Source of the DNA: CBFGWV01 sp965652545
Lineage (GTDB): Bacteria > Pseudomonadota > Gammaproteobacteria > Competibacterales > Competibacteraceae
NCBI GenBank assembly: GCA_965652545.1
Contig: CBFGWV010000003.1
Span: forward strand, 1-64,000
Reading direction: 5' to 3'
Length of the DNA stretch: 64,000 bases
Below the pieces are notes generated by a model that was not told the DNA's origin, searched no databases, and saw only the letters and a program-made list of their open reading frames with translations. A program made the position numbers and the translations under genes. This document shows positions 50,639-59,343 of the stretch, piece after piece; within the stretch, counting starts at the first letter, position 1; each line of letters opens with the position of its first letter.

Positions 50639-51261
50639 GTGTTGTCCTGCCCGTGCGCGTCGGCCAGCAGGTCGGTGAGATGAATGACGTGTTGCTCCAT
50701 CTCCAGAACCAGTTCATCGACCCGGCCTTGAAGGTAGCGATAAAACAGCAGCGAGGGCACGGCTACCGTCAGGCCGGCGGCAGTCGTTACCAACGCCTGG
50801 CCTATGCCGCCGGCGAGGATTTCGGCGTTGCCGGTGCCTTCGCTCGAGATGACCGTGAAAACCTCGATCATGCCGAACACGGTACCCAGCAGCCCCAATA
50901 GCGGCGTGACCGACGCGATACTGCCCAGAGTATTGAGAAAACGCTCCATCTGATGAGTAACCACCCGTCCCTGGTCCTCGACACGGGTCTTGATTTGATC
51001 GCGGTCCAGATGACGGCTCTGGATGGCCTCCACCACCAGACGCCCTAACGGCGAGGCCTTGGCGATATCGTCCAGATTGACCGTGCCGACGCGCCCTTGG
51101 TGGGCCCAGCCCTGAAGTGCGATCAGCAGCTTGGGCGGCAGAACCTTGCGTCGGCGCAGCGTCCACAGTCGCTCGACGATGATGGTGGTGGCCGCCAGCG
51201 AGCAGATCAGGATCGGCCACATCAGCCATCCGCCCGCCGTCATCAGGTTCCAGATCAGCAC
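50635..51261 (-). CDS. exbB: MotA/TolQ/ExbB proton channel protein
   Basis: A 208-residue inner-membrane protein with three hydrophobic segments: MWPILICSLAATTIIVERLW near the N-terminus, then SVTPLLGLLGTVFGMIEVF and GLTVAVPSLLFYRYLQGRV. The TPLLGLLGTVFGM motif is the MotA/ExbB signature. The start is GTG at 51261, preceded by GGAGAGGTC. It forms the channel with ExbD immediately downstream (ATGA overlap). The ExbB name is by context; TolQ is less likely because tolR, tolA and pal are absent. Confidence 0.9.
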   Translation of the reverse strand: MLIWNLMTAGGWLMWPILICSLAATTIIVERLWTLRRRKVLPPKLLIALQGWAHQGRVGTVNLDDIAKASPLGRLVVEAIQSRHLDRDQIKTRVEDQGRVVTHQMERFLNTLGSIASVTPLLGLLGTVFGMIEVFTVISSEGTGNAEILAGGIGQALVTTAAGLTVAVPSLLFYRYLQGRVDELVLEMEQHVIHLTDLLADAHGQDNT

Positions 51262-51280
51262 ACGACCTCTCCATCACACG

Positions 51281-53569
51281 CTAGGGTTGCCGCGCCGAAT
51301 CATACAGGAACTCGTCCATCGGCTGGACTGCGGGCAACCAAAGCGCCCGCCGATCCCGGCGCTGGAAAGCCAATTGGCGAAGGCCGGCGGCCGACAACGA
51401 CCATCGCTGCGCCCCGGTCGTTGCGGTGTCGGCGATGAGGGTGTCGCCGCGGCTGTACGCCTCTACGGTGTCGGCCCGCGGATACCCGTAGCGATTGCCA
51501 CGCCCAGTGGTGAACACGACAACCCTTGGCCGGACGATTGCGAGCAACCCGGCACCGGCCTCCGCACGCCGCCCCTGGTGTGGCGCCAGCAACAGGTCGG
51601 CGCGAAGCGCATCGCCATGGCGGCGAATGAGTCGGCGCTGCCCCGGCGCCTCCAAGTCGCCCGTCAGCAGGAAGCGGGTCCCGCCCGCCTCCACCTGCAA
51701 GACGCAACCGCCATCGTCCCCCGTCACCGGACCGGATGCATCCGGCGCCAGAAAGGCGAAGTTCACCTCATCCCACGCCCACGCCGTCCCCGCCGTACAG
51801 GCGCTGACCGAGGGGATCGGTACGTTCGCGGGATCCGCCGTCCAGCGCCGATCCACGGCAATGGCAGCCAACACTGATCGCACCCCACCGCGGTGTTGGA
51901 AATCGTCGTGACTGACGACCAGCGCGTCCAGGCGACGCACCCCCAGGGCACGCAGACCGGGTACGACGATGCGCTCGCCGGCGTCCGCGCCCCAGAAGGC
52001 GCCGGGCCCGGTGTCGTACAGCAAGGCATGTCGCCGGGTACGAACCAGTACCGAAAGCCCTTCGCCGACATCCATGACATCCACCCAGGCCTCGCCCACG
52101 GATGGGGTTTCGATCTGCGGCCAGATCATCGGCAGGCACAGGATCAGCGCCGCCGAGCGCCTGCACACGCCATCGAGGGTGACGGCGCCCAGCAGGCCGG
52201 CGCCCGCCAGCAACGCAGCGGGCAAGGACATGTGCGCCATCGGCCAGGGATCGGCCAACCCCCGGCACCACACCAGCCACGGCCACAAACCGTCCACCGT
52301 CGCTGCCGCGACGGCGAGCAGCGCAGCGGACAAGCCCGCATCCAGCGGCAGCACGACGACAGCAAGCAGCGTCAGTGGAACCGTGGTCAAGCTGACCCAG
52401 GGCACGGCGACGAGGTTGGCCAGGGCGGCGGCCGGTTGCCAGTACCCGAACAGCACGCCCGCCAATGGCGCCATCATGATCGACAACACCAACTGGACCC
52501 GCAGCGCAAGCACCCAGGGCGAGGGGGACGATCCGAGGCGAAGGGTCAGGAAGATAATTCCGACGGCCATGAACGAGAGCCAGAACCCAGCCGTCAGAGG
52601 CGCAGCCGGGTCGATGATCAACAGCACCACCGCCGCCACCAGCAAGGCCCGTTCCGGACGTATGCGATGGCGCAAGGTCAAGGCTGCGATCGCCACCCCG
52701 ACCATCAGCAAGGCCCGCACGGTCGGCAGCCCGGCACCGGCGAGCAAAGTGTATCCACCTGCACCGGCCAGGGCGCTGATTCCACAGCACACCATGCGCG
52801 GAACTCTGACGAGCAGCCACGGGGCGGAAACCGTGAGCAACCCGGCACTCAACAGCGCCAGCCAACCGGCCACGAGCCCAAGATGAAGCCCCGAGATCGC
52901 CATGAGGTGAGCGGTGCCCGTGTCCCTCAGCAGGTCACGTTCAGCCGTGCTCAACCCGCCCCGGTCACCGACGGCAAGCGCCTGCAGCACACCGCTGTGC
53001 GGATGATCCGGTAAGGCGGAGCGAATGAATGCGGCAACATCGTCCCGCAGGCGCAGCAGCATCGGAGATCGGTGCCCTGCCAACGGCCCCTGGGCTGCGG
53101 ATACCGTCGCCCGATTGGCTATCCCGCGGCTGTACCACCAGCGGCTGGAGTCAGCGTCACCCGGATTGGCGGTACGCTGCATGGGGACGATCGCAAGCGT
53201 CATACGCCACACGTCACCCGCCCGTAATCCGGCCGGCGCATCATGCCACGCCAACGCGATACGAGCCGGAGCGCCACCCTCGATGACATCACCGACGACG
53301 TACGCGGAACGGCCAGCCCGCAGGGGTAGATCGGCGATCTGCACTATGACCGCCGCGTCGTCGCCCTCGGCATATGCCGGCAGCGGCGCGGGCAAGCTTA
53401 CGATCGCCCAGGCGATGCCGGCCAGATAGGCGGCGATGAGCGTGCGTCGATGCCATGCAGCCCAGCCAGCCATCGCGATCGCCAATGCACCCACCGACCC
53501 ACCAGGGAGACTGGCAAGGGTCAGAACGGTCAGATGACCGGAGATAAATACCACCATCCATAGGGCCAC
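51281..53569 (-). CDS. comEC: ComEC/Rec2 DNA-uptake channel with degenerate MBL domain
   Basis: A 762-residue inner-membrane protein carrying single-stranded DNA across the membrane during transformation. Seen: N-terminal helices and a DUF4131 region; the competence core with AISGLHLGLVAGWLALLSAG and LRDTGTAHLMAISG; multiple TMs; and a C-terminal metallo-beta-lactamase-like domain starting DVMDVGEGLSVLVRT. The domain's motifs deviate from those I expect: SHDDFQH (usually HxDxDH), PHQG (usually HHG) and NRYGYP (usually GHP). So nuclease activity is doubtful. GTG at 53569 and ATG at 53557 are alternative starts. comEA lies nearby at 56232. Confidence 0.93.
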   Translation of the reverse strand: MALWMVVFISGHLTVLTLASLPGGSVGALAIAMAGWAAWHRRTLIAAYLAGIAWAIVSLPAPLPAYAEGDDAAVIVQIADLPLRAGRSAYVVGDVIEGGAPARIALAWHDAPAGLRAGDVWRMTLAIVPMQRTANPGDADSSRWWYSRGIANRATVSAAQGPLAGHRSPMLLRLRDDVAAFIRSALPDHPHSGVLQALAVGDRGGLSTAERDLLRDTGTAHLMAISGLHLGLVAGWLALLSAGLLTVSAPWLLVRVPRMVCCGISALAGAGGYTLLAGAGLPTVRALLMVGVAIAALTLRHRIRPERALLVAAVVLLIIDPAAPLTAGFWLSFMAVGIIFLTLRLGSSPSPWVLALRVQLVLSIMMAPLAGVLFGYWQPAAALANLVAVPWVSLTTVPLTLLAVVVLPLDAGLSAALLAVAAATVDGLWPWLVWCRGLADPWPMAHMSLPAALLAGAGLLGAVTLDGVCRRSAALILCLPMIWPQIETPSVGEAWVDVMDVGEGLSVLVRTRRHALLYDTGPGAFWGADAGERIVVPGLRALGVRRLDALVVSHDDFQHRGGVRSVLAAIAVDRRWTADPANVPIPSVSACTAGTAWAWDEVNFAFLAPDASGPVTGDDGGCVLQVEAGGTRFLLTGDLEAPGQRRLIRRHGDALRADLLLAPHQGRRAEAGAGLLAIVRPRVVVFTTGRGNRYGYPRADTVEAYSRGDTLIADTATTGAQRWSLSAAGLRQLAFQRRDRRALWLPAVQPMDEFLYDSARQP

Positions 53570-53658
53570 GGGTTCCGCTCCCTGCGTTCACCACGGATAA
53601 TGCGAGGTTCTTTTTGTCCGGTGACGACGTTCTGATCACCATCCCTGCGAACACGACC

Positions 53659-54174
53659 ATGACCAGACGCCTATTACGCCGCTACCTGCCCAACCGAGAG
53701 ACGGTGAAGCAACACCGTCATCTGCAGGTGTTCGGCGAGCGTCTTCACGACCCGAACCTGTGGCATCTGAACCGCCGCTCAGTGGCCGGCGCACTCGGCA
53801 TCGGGCTGTTCATGGCCTTCATGCCATTCCCCTCGCAAATGTTGCTGGCCGCCGGTGCGGCCATTGTGCTGCGGGTCAACCTGCCATTGGCGGTCGCCAG
53901 TGTGTGGGTGACCAACCCCATTACCATCCCGCCGATTTTTTACTTCAGTTACCGTGTCGGCACCTGGGTGCTGGATGTCCATCCGGAGGTGCACAGCTTC
54001 GAACTGTCCTGGCATTGGCTGGCCAAGCGGCTGGACGATATCTGGGCGCCCTTGCTGGTCGGTTGCCTCATCCTGGGGACGATCGCGGGGCTCACGGCCT
54101 ATGCGACGGTCAGGGTGACCTGGCGAGTCGCCGTCCTCCGCCGCCGCCGTCGATCCCTCAGGCCGCCTCGGTAA
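53659..54174 (+). CDS. DUF2062 membrane protein
   Basis: A 171-residue inner-membrane protein of the DUF2062 family, of unknown biochemical function. Seen: RRYLPNRETVKQHRHLQVFG; LWHLNRRSVAGALGIGLFMA; FMPFPSQMLLAAGAAIVLR; VASVWVTNPITIPPIFYFSY; and a final hydrophobic helix before an Arg-rich tail. ATG at 53659 is chosen over the TTG at 53614. It is divergent from comEC and convergent with lolD (3' ends overlap by 17 bp). Neighbourhood with comEC and lolCD is recurrent in gammaproteobacteria. Confidence 0.9.
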   Translation: MTRRLLRRYLPNRETVKQHRHLQVFGERLHDPNLWHLNRRSVAGALGIGLFMAFMPFPSQMLLAAGAAIVLRVNLPLAVASVWVTNPITIPPIFYFSYRVGTWVLDVHPEVHSFELSWHWLAKRLDDIWAPLLVGCLILGTIAGLTAYATVRVTWRVAVLRRRRRSLRPPR

Positions 54175-54844
54175 GATGGCCTTCACGCAAGTGCAGCCGC
54201 CTGTCCAGTCGCGATGCCAGCTCCATATCGTGGGTAACGATGACCAGACTGGTCCCTAGATCGCGATTCAGCTCCAGCATCAAATCGAAAACCAGACCGG
54301 CACTGCCCTGGTCCAGATTCCCCGTCGGTTCGTCGGCCAGGACGCAGGCCGGACGCGTCACCAGCGCGCGGGCAATAGCCGTGCGCTGGCGTTCTCCACC
54401 GGAGAGCTGACCCGGTTTGTGCGTCGTGCGTGCGCCCAGCCCGACCCGCTCCAGCAAGGCCACGGCCTGCTGATGCGCCTCGGCAGGCCTCTCACCGCGA
54501 ATCAGCAGCGGCATGGCGACGTTGTCGGCGGCCGTAAACTCGGGCAGCAGGTGGTGGAACTGATAAACGAACCCCAGGTGCCGATTGCGCAGCCGGCTGC
54601 GGGCAGCCTCGCCCAGGCTGGCGAACAGTTCGCCACGCACCTTGACCTGACCGGTCGTGGGCTTGTCGAGACCGCCGAGCAAATGCAGCAGGGTGCTCTT
54701 TCCCGAGCCCGAGCTGCCGACCACGGCGATGCGCTCGCCCGCATCGATGCGCAGGTTGACGCCATCGAGCACCGTCAAGGGCTGGTCGCCCTGACGAAAT
54801 GTCTTGCTCAGCCCCTGAGCCTCCAGAACGACTGATTCATTCAT
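54158..54844 (-). CDS. lolD: Lipoprotein-releasing ABC transporter ATPase LolD
   Basis: A 228-residue ATPase that drives release of outer-membrane lipoproteins to LolA. Seen: LDGVNLRIDAGERIAVVGSS leading to the Walker A GSSGSGKSTLLHLLGGLD; the Q-loop in YQFHHLLPEFTAADNVAMPL; the signature LSGGERQRTAIARAL; Walker B CVLADEPTGNLD; and the H-loop IVTHDMELAS. ATG at 54844 overlaps the lolC stop by 8 nt. E. coli LolD has 233 residues. Confidence 0.96.
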   Translation of the reverse strand: MNESVVLEAQGLSKTFRQGDQPLTVLDGVNLRIDAGERIAVVGSSGSGKSTLLHLLGGLDKPTTGQVKVRGELFASLGEAARSRLRNRHLGFVYQFHHLLPEFTAADNVAMPLLIRGERPAEAHQQAVALLERVGLGARTTHKPGQLSGGERQRTAIARALVTRPACVLADEPTGNLDQGSAGLVFDLMLELNRDLGTSLVIVTHDMELASRLDRRLHLREGHLTEAA

Positions 54845-56093
54845 AGCGCAAGGCCTCCGCCGGTGCGGTCGCCGCGGCGCGGCGCGCAGGGTACACCGTT
54901 GCGACCGCAGCCATGACGAAGGCCACCAGACCGACGGTCGTGACGTCCGCAAGCTCGACTTTCGACGGCAGATCGCTGATCAAGTACACATCCGGTGCCA
55001 GGAACTTGATGCCGAACAAGGATTCGATCCAACCGACGACGGGCCCGACGTTGGCTGCCAGCAGACTGCCGCCGACGATGCCCAGCAAGGTGCCCAGCAA
55101 GCCGATCGTCAGGCCCTGAACCATGAAGACGACCATGATGCCGCCCGGCGTCATGCCGAGGGTGCGCAAAATGGCGATATCCGACTGTTTGTCCGTCACC
55201 ACCATGACCAGCGTCGACACCAGATTGAAGGCCGCTACCGCGACGATCAGCGTCAGGATCACGAACATCGCGGTCTTTTCGATTTGAACCGCCCTGAAGA
55301 AATTGGCGTGCTCCTCGGTCCAGTCGCGCACCCAGAAGCCCTCACGCCCCAGTTCGACGGCGATTCCATCGGCGATGCGCGGGGCCGCGAACAGCTCCTC
55401 CACGCGCAAATGCATGCCCTGCGCCGAACCCTCAGGTTGGCGGTACAGAACACGTATGTCATCCAGGTTGGCCAGCGCAACACCGCTGTCGTAGCGGTAC
55501 TCATCGGCATGAAACAAGCCGCTGACCTTGAAGCGCTTGAGTCGCGGCACCAGCCCTGTGGGAGTGGAATTGGCCTGTGGCGTAATGACCGTCACCGAGT
55601 CGCCGACCCCGACGCCCAGCTTGTCGGCCAACACCGAGCCCAGCACGATGTTGAACGACCCGGGCTGAAGGTCATCGAGTGTCGCCGGCGCTCTGACCAT
55701 CCCGGCGATGGCCGAGACGTCACGCTCCAACACTGGATCGACGCCTTGAAGCAGCGCACCGCTGACCAGTCGTCCCTGGCTGAGCATGGCCTCGCCCTGC
55801 GTGAACGGCGCCGCGGCAACGACACCGTCCATGGCCTCCAAGCGCTCGACCTGTTCCTGCCAATCCATCACCGGCTCGCCGAATCGGCTTACCGTCACAT
55901 GCGCGGTGAGACTGAGGATACGGCTGCGCAACTCCTCCTGGAAGCCGTTCATCACCGACAGAACCGTTATCAACGCGGTAATGCCCAGTGTCATACCGAG
56001 GATCGACACCACGGAGATAAAGGAGATGAAGTGGTTCTTTCGCTTGGCCCGCGTGTAACGCAAGCCAATGGCGACGGCGATCGGCTGAAACAT
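54837..56093 (-). CDS. lolC: Lipoprotein-releasing permease LolC/LolE
   Basis: A 418-residue inner-membrane permease of the Lol system, with four TMs and a large periplasmic domain. Seen: N-terminal IGLRYTRAKRKNHFISFISV; ILGMTLGITALITVLSVMNG; the MacB/LolC domain with GEAMLSQGRLVSGALLQGVD; and C-terminal helices with SDIAILRTLGMTPGGIMVVF and YPARRAAATAPAEALRYE. Only one permease gene is present, so it may form a homodimer (LolF type) instead of LolCE. ATG at 56093 is chosen; the longer frame lacks support. Confidence 0.95.
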   Translation of the reverse strand: MFQPIAVAIGLRYTRAKRKNHFISFISVVSILGMTLGITALITVLSVMNGFQEELRSRILSLTAHVTVSRFGEPVMDWQEQVERLEAMDGVVAAAPFTQGEAMLSQGRLVSGALLQGVDPVLERDVSAIAGMVRAPATLDDLQPGSFNIVLGSVLADKLGVGVGDSVTVITPQANSTPTGLVPRLKRFKVSGLFHADEYRYDSGVALANLDDIRVLYRQPEGSAQGMHLRVEELFAAPRIADGIAVELGREGFWVRDWTEEHANFFRAVQIEKTAMFVILTLIVAVAAFNLVSTLVMVVTDKQSDIAILRTLGMTPGGIMVVFMVQGLTIGLLGTLLGIVGGSLLAANVGPVVGWIESLFGIKFLAPDVYLISDLPSKVELADVTTVGLVAFVMAAVATVYPARRAAATAPAEALRYE

Positions 56094-56231
56094 TGGAGGG
56101 GGTAGTCGCAGCGGGCGGGAGGCCGGATTATAGCGGGTTTGCCCGGCTTGGCGACCAGACAAACCCACGAGGCCTATTGCCGACGATCAGTGTACGTCAC
56201 ACCGTCGCCGGCGCGGCTTGGAAGACGCGCT

Positions 56232-56507
56232 TCAGCCCTCACCCACAATCAGTTGGCTGCGAATTCGCTCCAACGTACTGGGGCCGATACCGTCGACTTC
56301 GAGCAGTTGCTCCACACTGGAGAACGGACCATTCGTCTCGCGATACGCAACGATGGCCTGCGCTTTGGTGGGACCAATGCCCTCCAGCTGGGCATCCAGC
56401 TCTTCGACAGTGGCGGTGTTGAGGTCGAGAGGCGCGGCCCAAACCGGGCCAGTGAGGGCAAAAACGACAATCAGCGCCGACAGGGCGCGGAACAATACGG
56501 CGGACAT
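56232..56507 (-). CDS. comEA: ComEA-type helix-hairpin-helix DNA-binding protein
   Basis: A 91-residue periplasmic DNA-binding protein that receives transforming DNA. Seen: a signal peptide (ALSALIVVFALTGPVWA, then APLDLNTA); and two HhH motifs, LNTATVEELDAQLEGIGPTK and LLEVDGIGPSTLERIR. ATG at 56507 follows AAGGAGAGTAACA; the longer frame runs towards pyrF and is a shadow. With comEC at 51281 this suggests competence, though pilus genes are not in the window. Confidence 0.93.
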   Translation of the reverse strand: MSAVLFRALSALIVVFALTGPVWAAPLDLNTATVEELDAQLEGIGPTKAQAIVAYRETNGPFSSVEQLLEVDGIGPSTLERIRSQLIVGEG

Positions 56508-56584
56508 TGTTACTCTCCTTGAGCATTCCATTCTTACGAACAACATTCCATTCACCGGCAACTCCTGTGCCGGGTACTGGCGTA

Positions 56585-56601
56585 CGGCGCATTTTGCGCC
56601 G
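56585..56601. terminator. Short GC hairpin between pyrF and comEA
   Basis: CGGCGCA and TGCGCCG (56585-56591, 56595-56601) pair perfectly around a TTT loop, just downstream of the pyrF stop. There is no U-run. It could separate pyrF from comEA transcription. Confidence 0.4.
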
Positions 56602-56625
56602 CAGGGCAACGTTAATGCGAAACGG

Positions 56626-57345
56626 TTACGTATGGCAATCCAGTTCGACAAGAATATCCCGCAAGGCTCCCGCCGGGTCGGGTGCGGCGTTCACCGGCCG
56701 CCCGATGACCAGGTAGGTGCTCCCCGCGGCCAGTGCCTGCGATGGGCTCAGCACCCGCCGCTGATCGTCGGGTGCTGAGCCCAACGGGCGGATGCCCGGT
56801 GTCACCAGCGCGAATGCCTGGCCGTGAGCAGCCTTCAGGCGTGGGGCCTCGGCCGCCGAGCACACGACCCCATCGAGGCCGCAGTCGGCTGCCAGCGCGG
56901 CGAGACGATCCACTTGCGTATCGACGGAGTCGGAGATACCGAGTTCGTGCAACTCCGGGGCCGTCAGGCTGGTCAGCACGGTGACGGCGATCAGCAGCGG
57001 GCCGCCTTGGGGCAAGGCATCGCGGGCCGCCTCCAACATGCGACGACCGCCACCGGCATGGACATTCACCATCCAGACCCCAAGCGTGGCCGCCGTGCGC
57101 AGCGCGGCTGCGACCGTGTTGGGAATATCGTGGAACTTGAGATCGAGAAAGACCTGGAAACCCAGCGTCTGCAGCGCCTCGACCACCTGAGGGCCTGCGG
57201 CGGTGAAGAGCTCCTTACCCACCTTGACGCGGCAATGGCGGGGATCGAGTGCACGCGCAAGTGCAAGCGCGCTGGCGGCATCTGCGCGGTCCAGCGCCAC
57301 GATGACGGGCGATTCGGTCGTAATGGTCAAGCCGAGCCTCTGCAT
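56626..57345 (-). CDS. pyrF: Orotidine 5'-phosphate decarboxylase
   Basis: A 239-residue TIM-barrel enzyme making UMP. Seen: VIVALDRADAASALALARAL; VKVGKELFTAAGPQVV; the catalytic Asp-Lys-Asp in FLDLKFHDIPNTVAAAL; VNVHAGGGRRML; VVCSAAEAPRLK; and VTPGIRPLGSAPDDQRRVLS with YLVIGRPVNAAPDPAGAL. E. coli PyrF has 245 residues. ATG at 57345 overlaps the lapB end by 19 bp, the lapB-pyrF order of E. coli. Confidence 0.97.
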   Translation of the reverse strand: MQRLGLTITTESPVIVALDRADAASALALARALDPRHCRVKVGKELFTAAGPQVVEALQTLGFQVFLDLKFHDIPNTVAAALRTAATLGVWMVNVHAGGGRRMLEAARDALPQGGPLLIAVTVLTSLTAPELHELGISDSVDTQVDRLAALAADCGLDGVVCSAAEAPRLKAAHGQAFALVTPGIRPLGSAPDDQRRVLSPSQALAAGSTYLVIGRPVNAAPDPAGALRDILVELDCHT

Positions 57346-58499
57346 GTCATGTCCGGTACCGGCGTGATGCTACCCCAGCTCTTGCACCCGGGGCAGCGCC
57401 AATGCATAGCCTTGCCGGCAAAGCCGCAGGTCTCGCAACGGTAGCGTGTGGTGTCGTCCAGCAGCATCTTGCTTGCACGTTGCAACGCCTCGGCATGGCG
57501 GCGCTCCAATGTGCCGTGATCGGCCAAGCGCAGCTCCACCAGGCGACTGAGGCCGCGAAACGTCGCGTGCTGCTCCAACTCCTGCTCGACGAAACTCAGC
57601 GCGGCGGCCCGCCCCATCTGCGCTTCCAGATAGTCGGCCAGCGCCTCGGTGAGCACACCGGTGTGATCGAGGCCCTGCACGCGGCGCAGGTAGGCGAGAA
57701 ACTCAGGCATTCGTCCCAAGGCCTCGTAGCAGCTGGCCAAGGGGAAGATCACTTCGCTGAGATAGCGTCTATCCTGCTTGCCGACGCTCTGCAGCGCTTC
57801 AGCGGCGGTGGCGAACTCGTGCTGGTTCATGGCCAGGTAGCCACGCAACATGCTCGCTCTCACGCATTCGGGGTCCTTGGTCAGGGCCTGATCGATGAAC
57901 ACGCGCGCGGCTTCGGGCTTGCCCCCGCGCAATGCCTGCTCCGCCAGCTCGCAATTGAGGTGCGCGATCTCACGCCGGCAGGAGCGACCGCCCAGTTGTT
58001 CCAGACGCTCGAAGCACGCGATGGCCTGTTGCCAATCCTTTTCTTGCTGATAGACGCTGGAGAGGCGCTCCAGCGCCAGGGGTGCCTGACCGGGAATCTC
58101 CGCCAGTTCGCGGTACAGCACCTCGGCACGGTCGAACAGACCCGCGCGAAGATAATCCTCACCGAGCTCCTGCATGGCTTTGACCCGCTGCTCCGGCGTG
58201 AGATTGGAGCGGGCCATGAGATTGCGGTGGATATGGATCGCACGATCCACTTCACCACGACGACGAAAGAGGTTACCCAGGGTCAGATGGGTTTCCGCGG
58301 TATCGCGGTCCACTTCGACCATACGCACAAAGACCTCGATGGCCTTGTCTGGCTTGTCTTCCAGCAAGTAGGCGAGGCCCTGGAAGTAATCGATGCTCCG
58401 CGGGTCGCGCGCCGGCTTTCGATTGCGAGTGTCGCGTTTGGCGGCCCACCAGCCCGAGGCCGCCGCAACCGGCAGCAGCAGCCAGAGCAGTTCGATCAT
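57327..58499 (-). CDS. lapB: LPS assembly protein LapB (YciM)
   Basis: A 390-residue inner-membrane-anchored TPR protein that controls LpxC stability and coordinates LPS assembly. Seen: one N-terminal helix (IELLWLLLPVAAASGWWAA); about nine TPRs (for example ETHLTLGNLFRRRGEVDRAI); and a C-terminal rubredoxin-like metal site with CETCGFAGKAMHWRCPGC. E. coli LapB has 389 residues. The start overlaps the lapA stop (ATGA), so the pair is coupled. Confidence 0.96.
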   Translation of the reverse strand: MIELLWLLLPVAAASGWWAAKRDTRNRKPARDPRSIDYFQGLAYLLEDKPDKAIEVFVRMVEVDRDTAETHLTLGNLFRRRGEVDRAIHIHRNLMARSNLTPEQRVKAMQELGEDYLRAGLFDRAEVLYRELAEIPGQAPLALERLSSVYQQEKDWQQAIACFERLEQLGGRSCRREIAHLNCELAEQALRGGKPEAARVFIDQALTKDPECVRASMLRGYLAMNQHEFATAAEALQSVGKQDRRYLSEVIFPLASCYEALGRMPEFLAYLRRVQGLDHTGVLTEALADYLEAQMGRAAALSFVEQELEQHATFRGLSRLVELRLADHGTLERRHAEALQRASKMLLDDTTRYRCETCGFAGKAMHWRCPGCKSWGSITPVPDMTCRGSA

Positions 58500-58804
58500 G
58501 TGGGCGCGACGGACTTCCGCTGGCGCTCCTGGAGCTCACGCAGGGACTGCTCACGATTGGCCACGGTCCGGCGCAAACGGGCATTGCGCCACTTGAGACG
58601 GGCGACACTGACCCATGCGACAAGGGCCGCCACCACGATACCGAGGCTGAATGCGGCCACCACCACGATTGACAGGGGGGTGACGGTCTTCCCGAACAAG
58701 TAGTTGACGGCGACCGGCTCGGAGTTGACGACCGCGAACTGTGTGCCGACCAGTACCACGAGAAACAGGACGAAGATGAGCAAACCGTAACGAAGCCAGG
58801 ACAT
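58496..58804 (-). CDS. lapA: LapA domain inner-membrane protein
   Basis: A 102-residue inner-membrane protein that works with LapB. Seen: two helices (YGLLIFVLFLVVLVGTQFAV; VVVAAFSLGIVVAALVAWVS); the FVVNSEPV-like connecting segment (AVVNSEPVAVNYLFGKTV); and a cytoplasmic coiled coil with RNARLRRTVANREQSLRELQ. E. coli LapA has 102 residues. It lies downstream of ihfB and overlaps lapB (ATGA). Confidence 0.95.
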   Translation of the reverse strand: MSWLRYGLLIFVLFLVVLVGTQFAVVNSEPVAVNYLFGKTVTPLSIVVVAAFSLGIVVAALVAWVSVARLKWRNARLRRTVANREQSLRELQERQRKSVAPT

Positions 58805-58916
58805 GTCTGGGCCTTATGGTTGTGCGGTAATCGAAGTGGTTTATCGCTGGACCGGCTCAGGCTACCGGCCACCCCGCCTGAGGATAATCCGACTCGCTGT
58901 CGGTCAAGGGTACCCC

Positions 58917-58947
58917 GCCATCGGGGGCGAGAAAAGCCCCCGATGGC
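58917..58947 (-). terminator. Strong perfect hairpin after ihfB
   Basis: GCCATCGGGGGC (58917-58928) pairs perfectly with GCCCCCGATGGC (58936-58947), a 12-bp stem with a 7-nt loop, 9 bp past the ihfB stop. No U-run follows on the minus strand, so it is a probable attenuator or 3' end between ihfB and lapA. Confidence 0.6.
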
Positions 58948-58955
58948 AAGACACC

Positions 58956-59261
58956 TCAGCGTATGGTCAGGCCTTCGGCCCGGGCCTGATTGACCCGGTC
59001 GCGGAGTTCCTTGCCTGGCTTGAAGTGCGGGACATGCTTCCCGGTCAACGGCACCGAAGCACCGGTCTTGGGGTTGCGGCCCACACGGGGCGGGCGGAAA
59101 TGCAGGGAGAACGAACCGAAACCTCGAATCTCGATACGTTCACCGGTTGCCAAGGCCTCACTCATGAGTTCAAGCAAGGCTTTGACGGCCTGCTCCACGT
59201 CCCGGTAAGGGAGGTGGCTTTGCTTCTGGGCAAGACTGTCGATGAGTTCCGATTTCGTCAT
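58956..59261 (-). CDS. ihfB: Integration host factor beta subunit
   Basis: A 101-residue DNA-bending protein of the HU/IHF family. Seen: MTKSELIDSLAQKQSHL; ALATGERIEIRGFGSFSLHF; the DNA-intercalating arm GRNPKTGASVPLTGKHVPHF; and KPGKELRDRVN. E. coli IhfB has 94 residues. It lies between rpsA and lapA, the conserved rpsA-ihfB position, with hairpins on both sides. Confidence 0.97.
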   Translation of the reverse strand: MTKSELIDSLAQKQSHLPYRDVEQAVKALLELMSEALATGERIEIRGFGSFSLHFRPPRVGRNPKTGASVPLTGKHVPHFKPGKELRDRVNQARAEGLTIR

Positions 59262-59299
59262 GGCTTGATCCTGCTGCAGGGTCGCTCAGGAGGGTCAGG

Positions 59300-59330
59300 G
59301 AGCCGGGCGACGTGGTGTCGCGCCCGGCTC
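59300..59330 (-). terminator. Hairpin between rpsA and ihfB
   Basis: GAGCCGGGCG (59300-59309) pairs perfectly with CGCCCGGCTC (59321-59330) across an 11-nt loop, 13 bp after the rpsA stop. It may reduce readthrough from rpsA into ihfB. Confidence 0.55.
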
Positions 59331-59343
59331 CGGGCCAAAACGA

